Both the position numbers and the translations under genes were made by a program. This document shows positions 20,924-25,639 of a stretch of 25,639 nucleotides of DNA, in pieces. Each line of letters starts with the position of its first letter. The stretch's first letter is position 1. This DNA is from a virus, in IMG/VR virus record IMGVR_UViG_3300032116_001186, positions 1-25,639 of that record. One strand, 5' to 3'. The notes below the pieces were generated by a model. The model saw nothing but the letters and a program-made list of their open reading frames with translations, made no database searches and was not told the origin of the DNA.

Positions 20924-20927
20924 AAAC

Positions 20928-21065
20928 ATGTCGAAAAAATTGGATCGTTGCGTGGCCCAGGTTATGCGATCGGGGAAATCCGAATCGTCCGCGTTCGCCA
21001 TTTGCAACGCGTCAATCAACGCCGCAAGGAAAGCAAACAAACCCAAAAAAACATCAACAAAATGA
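20928..21065 (+). CDS. 45-residue Lys-rich mini-protein
   Basis: ATG 20928 to TGA 21063-21065; its stop overlaps the next ATG (ATGA). The peptide starts MSKKLDRCVAQVMRSGKSES and contains SAFAICNASINAARKANKP, a pattern I recall from small phage peptides with K-x-x-R-C and AxCxAS. The C-terminus is very basic (KPKKTSTK). It is likely the first product of the tail operon. The role is unknown. Confidence 0.6.
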   Translation: MSKKLDRCVAQVMRSGKSESSAFAICNASINAARKANKPKKTSTK

Positions 21066-21694
21066 ATTGGTTCAAACGAAAACCGACAACACAACCACCG
21101 CCCGTTGACAATCATGTGACGGGATCAAAAATTCCATTGGTGAAAATATTCACCGAACCCGACGGAACCGATTGGTTCGAATATCAAAACCCCATGACGA
21201 TCCCCGCGAAACGTGCGATCGCCGCAGAGGTGGCGACCCGATTCGCCGAAATGAACATGACCAACGATCAATTGAAAACGTTGATCGAATCCATGAAGCG
21301 ATCCGCCAACACGGGAAACATTGTCGAAATGTTCCATGTATTGACCGAAATGGAATTCCGATTGGAATTCATTGGTGAGGAACAAACCATGGTCGAATTG
21401 GCCGCGTGTTATTTCGTGATCGACGGGGAAAACGAAACCGAGTTTTCCGACGTGTGGAAACAAATCAAATTGGATCGAATCAAATCAAACCCCCAGGTGT
21501 TCGATTTTTTTGTCCAACGGGCGTTCGCACACACAACAAAATATTCCGAAATGTCACCAACCGATATTCACGAATATTTGAGAGCAAACGCCCCCGCAAA
21601 CGAACGATTTCGTCAAATTTTGCAACGATTGAAATCGGGCGATACATTGACGAAATCCAATATGTCAACCAAATCATTTGTGAAAACCGCGTGA
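21062..21694 (+). CDS. Probable tail assembly chaperone (G-like)
   Basis: ATG 21062 overlaps the previous stop; an upstream in-frame extension would run through the promoter and is rejected. The protein has 210 residues with an N-terminal flexible part (TTQPPPVDNHVTGSK), then helical and strand segments (AAEVATRFAEMNMTNDQLKT, VDGENETEFSDVWK-like stretch, FVQRAFAHTTKYSEMS). It lies directly upstream of the tape measure gene, where G-type chaperones lie in siphoviruses. The product of the following small gene could be a T-type extension (see below). The name rests on position. Confidence 0.6.
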   Translation: MNWFKRKPTTQPPPVDNHVTGSKIPLVKIFTEPDGTDWFEYQNPMTIPAKRAIAAEVATRFAEMNMTNDQLKTLIESMKRSANTGNIVEMFHVLTEMEFRLEFIGEEQTMVELAACYFVIDGENETEFSDVWKQIKLDRIKSNPQVFDFFVQRAFAHTTKYSEMSPTDIHEYLRANAPANERFRQILQRLKSGDTLTKSNMSTKSFVKTA

Positions 21695-21804
21695 CCGAAA
21701 TGAAAGCGTTGGAATCGTTGTCAATTGACGAATATTATCAAACGATCAACACGTTTTTCAAGATTGTCGACGAAAGGAATGAAGCAATGGAAAAAAACAA
21801 ATAA
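21691..21804 (+). CDS. Small -1-frame gene after the chaperone (T-like), candidate
   Basis: GTG 21691 overlaps the chaperone stop (GTGA); ATG 21700 is an alternative. It encodes 37 residues (MTEMKALESLSIDEYYQTIN, then FFKIVDERNEAMEKNK), helical and charged. It is in the -1 frame of the chaperone gene, and this frame is open upstream, where DEIQYVNQIICENR also looks protein-like. It may be a coupled mini-gene or the C-terminal part of a frameshift product. It ends 9 bases before the tape measure gene. Confidence 0.5.
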   Translation: MTEMKALESLSIDEYYQTINTFFKIVDERNEAMEKNK

Positions 21805-21813
21805 AAAAACGCC

Positions 21814-24800
21814 ATGGCCGAGGTCAAAAACATTTTGTTCAAATTACAAGCCGACACGTCACAAATGCGTCGGGAATTGGACGCCATAAAGTCGGGGATC
21901 ACCAATGTGGGAACCGCAACCAAACAAACGGAATCCGCGGTTTCGGGTTTGAAAAAAACATTGGCGGGGGCCGCCGCCGCGTTTGGTGGGATTTCGATCG
22001 CCGCGTCCGCCATTGATTTCGGAAAGGGTGCGATCCAAGCGGTCGCAGATTACGAAAATGTCCAAATTTCATTGGAAACATTTTTGGGATCCGCAGAACA
22101 AGCGAAACAAGTGTTCGCGGATTTGGAACAATTTTCAATCAAAACCCCATTCACCCCCGAACAAGTGAACCAAGCGGGGAAAGCGTTGTTGGCGTTTGGT
22201 GAACCCGTTGAATCATTACAAACCACATTGGGACGAATCGGTGACGTTGCGTCCGCCACGGGAAAGGATTTCAATGAATTGGCGGTGATATACGGAAAGG
22301 CCAGGGTTCAAGGGACATTGTTCGCGGAGGACATCAACCAATTGACCGAGGCGGGTGTCCCGATCATTGGGGAATTCGCCAAACAATTGGGTGTCACCGA
22401 GGGCCAAGTCAAAAAATTAGGATCGGAGGGTCGGATTTCATTCGCCAATTTGGAGGAGGGTTTCAAATCATTGACGTCGGAGGGCGGACGATTTTTTGGA
22501 TTGACCGATAAGTTGTCACAATCAACGTCGGGTCGATTGTCCACATTGGAGGGGAATTGGACCGAATTGAAACGAACGATCGGTGAGGGTTTGTTGCCCG
22601 TGTTCGAATTGTTCGTCAATGGGGCGTCCCGTTTGATCCAAGTGTTGGGATCCATTCCAAAGTTCATTGAAGATAATCGACGGACGTTGTTGTTGTTGGC
22701 GGGTGTTGTTGCGTTTTATGTTGGCCAACGAAAGGCGGCGATCCAGGCGGAAATACTTTATGAGGCCCGTTTCAAAATATTGTTGGTCCGCGAACAATTG
22801 GGTTTGGCGTTGACCAAAGCCAAGGCGTTTTTCACACGGGCCGCCGCAACCGCGACCAATGTTTTGACGGGTGCAACGTCGGCCCAAGCGGTCGCCACAA
22901 ATGTCGCCACGGGTGCGACCCGCGCGTTCAACACCGCGTTGAAAGCGAATCCGATCGGGTTTATCATTGGCGCGATCACCACATTGTTGGCGTTGTTTTC
23001 CGATTACATTTTCGGGGTTGACGACGCCGCCGCAGAAACCAAAAAATTGTCCATTGAACAACAAGCCATGGCGGATTTCACCGACCAAATGAACAAATCG
23101 GTCGCAGAGGAACAACGCGAATTGGATCAATTGTTTGGGGCGTTAAAGAAAACCAACGCGGGATCCGCGGAACGTTCGAAATTGATCAATGAAATCAATT
23201 CGAAATATGGGATCACCTTGAAAAATATTTCCGACGAAAAAAAGTTCGTCGAACAATTGGACATTGCGTATCAAAATTTGGTCAATTCGATCAAAGCCAA
23301 GGCCGCCGCCGAAGCGGGTCAAAAAGTGATCACCGATTTGTTGTCCAAACAAATCCAAGCGCAAACGTTTATTGAAAATTCAATTGTTGAATTGGGTCGA
23401 TACGTTGCGGAAAACCCGATCGTGTTGACGGCGGATCCGTCCAAGTTGGTCGGAGGAAACAAGGTTGTCGCGGAATCATTGAAAAATTTGTCCGCGGAAC
23501 AATTGAAAGCGGTCCAAGCGATCGCAAAAGAAACCGAAAACGCCGCCAAGGCCACCGAGGAATGGATCGAAACGGGGAACGCGGCCCAGGGTGAAACATT
23601 GTACAATCAACAATCCGCAGACATTCGCCGAGTTCGGGAGGAAACCGAGGGGGCGAACGGTGCGATCAATCGATTGAATGAAACCGTTGGAAACGCCGCG
23701 AATCAATTCGAAGCCAACAACCCGTTTTTGGTTTTGAATGAGGAACAACAAAAATTGATTGACGAATCGGGACAATCGGGATTCCAATATTTTTTGGGGA
23801 TCGTGGGTCAAACCGACGACGCGATCAACAAGGTCCAACAAACCGTCACCAATTTCACCAAGGCCGCAAAGGAACCGATCAAATTGGGCGGAATCGATCC
23901 AAAGGAGGCGGAAAAAATTCGCGACGCGATCGCCAAATTGAAATTGTCATTGGATCGTGAATTGGCCAAACAAAAAATCGAATTGAATTTCCAACCCACC
24001 GTTTTGGCAAACCCCAAGACATTGGAGGAACGAATCGCACAAATCCGAGGGTTGGCCCAAAAGGAACGCGAAATTTGGGAAAACGAAATTGAAAACCGAA
24101 TTGAAGATTCACGAAAGGAGGGGACATATACGACCGAAATCGCGGCCCAATTTGCCACGATCAAACAAAACGGTTTGACATTGATCGAAAACGAAACCGA
24201 GGACAAAATCACCGATTTGAAAGTTGAAGCCGAGAAAAAACGCCAACAAACATTGGCCGCGATTGCAGAGGTTGAAGCCGAAAAACGGATCACATTGGAG
24301 GAACAAAACACCCGCAAATTGGAGGCGGAACGATCCAAATTGATCAATCAATTGGGTGAAGCCAGGGGAACCGAGGAACAAAATCGGATCCGTCAACAAT
24401 TGAACGCGAATTTGGCGTTGATCCAACAATCATTGGATCGTGAAAGGGAGGCCAAGATCGCCGCCATTGAAGCCGAACGCGACGCCGAATTGAACAATGT
24501 GGAATTGACCGCAGAGGAACGACAATTGATTGTCAAAAAAGCGGATTTGGATATTTTGAAAACCAAACAAGAGTATCACGACCGATCGATCGAATTGTTG
24601 GAGGACGAAACCGAAAAAACAAAAAAGGAAGCCGAGGAAAGGAAAAAAGCGATCCAACAAGGAATCGAGGACGTTTTGAAAGCGACGTTGGATTTGGCCA
24701 ACGCGGTGATCAACGCCCAAATTCAACAAACCGAAACCGCCATTTCGGCCCAACAAAAACGTGTGGACGCCGCCGCGGAAATTGCAGAGAAAGGAAACGC

Positions 24801-25371
24801 GGAATTGTTGCAAATCGAGGAGGAACGATTGCAAAAGTTGAACGAACAAAAAGCCAAATTTGTCCGCGCCCAACAAGCGTTGGCGGCGATCGAGTTGGTG
24901 GCGAATTCCGCCGTGGCAATTTCAAAGGCCGCCGCCGAGGGTGGGGCCGCCGCACCGTTCACCATTGCCGCGACATTGATCGCATTGGCCGCGGGATTAG
25001 TTGCCGCCCGCGCCCAAGCCAGGGCCGCCGCGGGATCATTCGCAGAGGGTGGATATACGGGGGACGGTGGAAAATACCAACCCGCGGGTGTGGTTCACAA
25101 AGGCGAATTTGTGATCACAAAAGAAAAAACCCGTCAATGGCGTCCCGTATTGGAGGCGATCCACGCGGGTCGTGATCCAATGTTGACCAAAGGAATCAAC
25201 GAACGGATCGTGGCCGTGAACAACAAGGCCATGGAATCAAAATTGGAAAGGATTGAAACGGCGATCCGTGATCAAAAAGGATTGGCGTTGTCAATTGACG
25301 AACGTGGGATCCATGGGATTGTTTCCCGTTTGGATTACAAAAACCAACGAATCCGAAACAAAGCGAAATGA
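21814..25371 (+). CDS. Tail tape measure protein
   Basis: The protein has 1185 residues, the longest gene here, and sets tail length. The N-terminal part (KLQADTSQMRRELDAIKSG) is coiled, followed by SAEQAKQVFADLEQFSIKTP and the typical tape-measure stretch with FAEDINQLTEAGVPIIGEFA. Hydrophobic segments lie near 290-305 (LLLLAGVVAFYVGQ) and 375-400 (NPIGFIIGAITTLLALFSDY). Long coiled coils follow at about 720-1010. The end has an Ala-rich stretch (ALAAGLVAARAQARAAAG) and GGYTGDGGKYQPAGVVHKGEF, a common end motif of this family in Bacteroidota phages. A siphovirus-type tail is supported. Its stop overlaps the ATG of the next gene. Confidence 0.92.
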   Translation: MAEVKNILFKLQADTSQMRRELDAIKSGITNVGTATKQTESAVSGLKKTLAGAAAAFGGISIAASAIDFGKGAIQAVADYENVQISLETFLGSAEQAKQVFADLEQFSIKTPFTPEQVNQAGKALLAFGEPVESLQTTLGRIGDVASATGKDFNELAVIYGKARVQGTLFAEDINQLTEAGVPIIGEFAKQLGVTEGQVKKLGSEGRISFANLEEGFKSLTSEGGRFFGLTDKLSQSTSGRLSTLEGNWTELKRTIGEGLLPVFELFVNGASRLIQVLGSIPKFIEDNRRTLLLLAGVVAFYVGQRKAAIQAEILYEARFKILLVREQLGLALTKAKAFFTRAAATATNVLTGATSAQAVATNVATGATRAFNTALKANPIGFIIGAITTLLALFSDYIFGVDDAAAETKKLSIEQQAMADFTDQMNKSVAEEQRELDQLFGALKKTNAGSAERSKLINEINSKYGITLKNISDEKKFVEQLDIAYQNLVNSIKAKAAAEAGQKVITDLLSKQIQAQTFIENSIVELGRYVAENPIVLTADPSKLVGGNKVVAESLKNLSAEQLKAVQAIAKETENAAKATEEWIETGNAAQGETLYNQQSADIRRVREETEGANGAINRLNETVGNAANQFEANNPFLVLNEEQQKLIDESGQSGFQYFLGIVGQTDDAINKVQQTVTNFTKAAKEPIKLGGIDPKEAEKIRDAIAKLKLSLDRELAKQKIELNFQPTVLANPKTLEERIAQIRGLAQKEREIWENEIENRIEDSRKEGTYTTEIAAQFATIKQNGLTLIENETEDKITDLKVEAEKKRQQTLAAIAEVEAEKRITLEEQNTRKLEAERSKLINQLGEARGTEEQNRIRQQLNANLALIQQSLDREREAKIAAIEAERDAELNNVELTAEERQLIVKKADLDILKTKQEYHDRSIELLEDETEKTKKEAEERKKAIQQGIEDVLKATLDLANAVINAQIQQTETAISAQQKRVDAAAEIAEKGNAELLQIEEERLQKLNEQKAKFVRAQQALAAIELVANSAVAISKAAAEGGAAAPFTIAATLIALAAGLVAARAQARAAAGSFAEGGYTGDGGKYQPAGVVHKGEFVITKEKTRQWRPVLEAIHAGRDPMLTKGINERIVAVNNKAMESKLERIETAIRDQKGLALSIDERGIHGIVSRLDYKNQRIRNKAK

Positions 25372-25639
25372 ACACATCAATCAAAATAAAGTTGAACGGC
25401 GTGTGGATCACGGGACGGATCGACGGGACATCGTCGTTTGAGGTCACGTTGCGACGATCCGACGCCAATGGTCAAACGGCCAAATCGTTTTCGTCCGAGT
25501 TGACATTTTACGACGACGGGTATCAAATTTTGAAAACCGCATTGATCGACGATCCGAATGGGTTCGCCAACGAGGTCCCGATCGAGGTGTGGGACGATTG
25601 TTGTGGGACCGCCCAATTCGTTGGGGTGATCAAAGGGGA
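25368..25639 (+). CDS. Tail protein after the tape measure (distal tail-like), 3'-partial
   Basis: ATG 25368 overlaps the tape-measure stop (ATGA), and the frame stays open to the window's right edge, giving 90 residues. It is beta-rich (NTSIKIKLNGVWITGRIDG, then SFEVTLRRSDANGQTAKS and LTFYDDGYQILKTALID) with a CC near VWDDCCGTAQF. The position directly after the tape measure matches distal tail or baseplate proteins in siphoviruses, but the truncated sequence shows no decisive motif. Confidence 0.6.
   Translation, partial: MNTSIKIKLNGVWITGRIDGTSSFEVTLRRSDANGQTAKSFSSELTFYDDGYQILKTALIDDPNGFANEVPIEVWDDCCGTAQFVGVIKG

Noticed and set aside
21505-21511. T-TTT-TTT heptamer as the definite frameshift site
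   Set aside because: The 0 frame downstream continues to look like real protein for 60 codons and the -1 frame just after it has unusual codons (ATA, AGC), so I keep it only as a possibility.
1-25639. Long open frames on the minus strand and in other + strand frames, for example 9536-8763 and 24347-23808 on the minus strand
   Set aside because: They run opposite to or over strongly supported genes, have no leaders or promoters, and arise because the CT/AG/TA-poor composition makes stop codons rare in every frame.
1-25639. CRISPR arrays, tRNA genes, integrase or insertion sequences
   Set aside because: I saw no regularly spaced repeats, no tRNA-like cloverleaf segments and no recombinase or transposase motifs.
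1-25639. Recoding of TAG as an amino acid
   Set aside because: All genes make sense with the standard code and the lack of TAG is explained by general AG avoidance.

Overview
The window looks like about 25.6 kb of a tailed double-stranded DNA phage (or prophage) of a Bacteroidota host, probably a siphovirus. Every supported gene is on the + strand. The host assignment is an inference. It rests on Bacteroidota-type promoter elements (a TTG/TTTG box about 17-20 bases upstream of a TAnnTTTG-like box), on A-rich or (CAA)n translation leaders instead of Shine-Dalgarno sites, and on several protein types I associate with Bacteroidota phages. The tape measure protein with upstream chaperone-like genes points to a long non-contractile tail. 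No integrase, repressor, tRNA gene or CRISPR array was seen.

Layout. 1-4.6 kb is the head module: a left-truncated minor head/morphogenesis protein carrying a C-terminal HExxH domain, two small proteins, a probable scaffold, the probable major capsid protein and a probable tail-tube-like protein. 4.6-10 kb mixes unknown virion-type proteins (one with a Gly-Gly-Gly-Gly-Ser linker) with a lysis cassette (amidase, holin, putative single-molecule spanin), a tail-completion-like gene and small Cys-rich and membrane proteins. A terminator zone near 10.0-10.2 kb separates this from the early/replication module (10.2-18.3 kb). That module holds small unknowns, a zinc-ribbon-like protein, an orphan cytosine methyltransferase-like protein, a Bet/RecT-type annealing protein, replication-type proteins, SSB and a winged-helix protein. 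18.3-25.6 kb carries terminase small and large subunits, tail assembly genes, the tape measure protein and the start of a distal tail protein. The portal gene is not in the window and probably lies just to its left, so terminase and portal are separated by the whole replication module.

The genes are tightly packed, with many ATGA stop/start overlaps, so translation is probably coupled within operons. There is no gene-free stretch over 300 bases; the longest are about 174 bases (2781-2954) and about 185 bases (10028-10212).

The strongest unexplained signal is compositional. The dinucleotide CT is almost absent from the + strand (I find only about 33 by eye in 25.6 kb, whereas TC is everywhere). 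Its complement AG is mostly restricted to places where the amino-acid sequence forces it, with AGA contexts as the main exception. This looks like avoidance of AG:CT at the level of double-stranded DNA. It shapes codon choice (Leu almost always TTG, no TAG stops) and leaves palindromes such as GGATCC, GAATTC, CAATTG and CCATGG very frequent.
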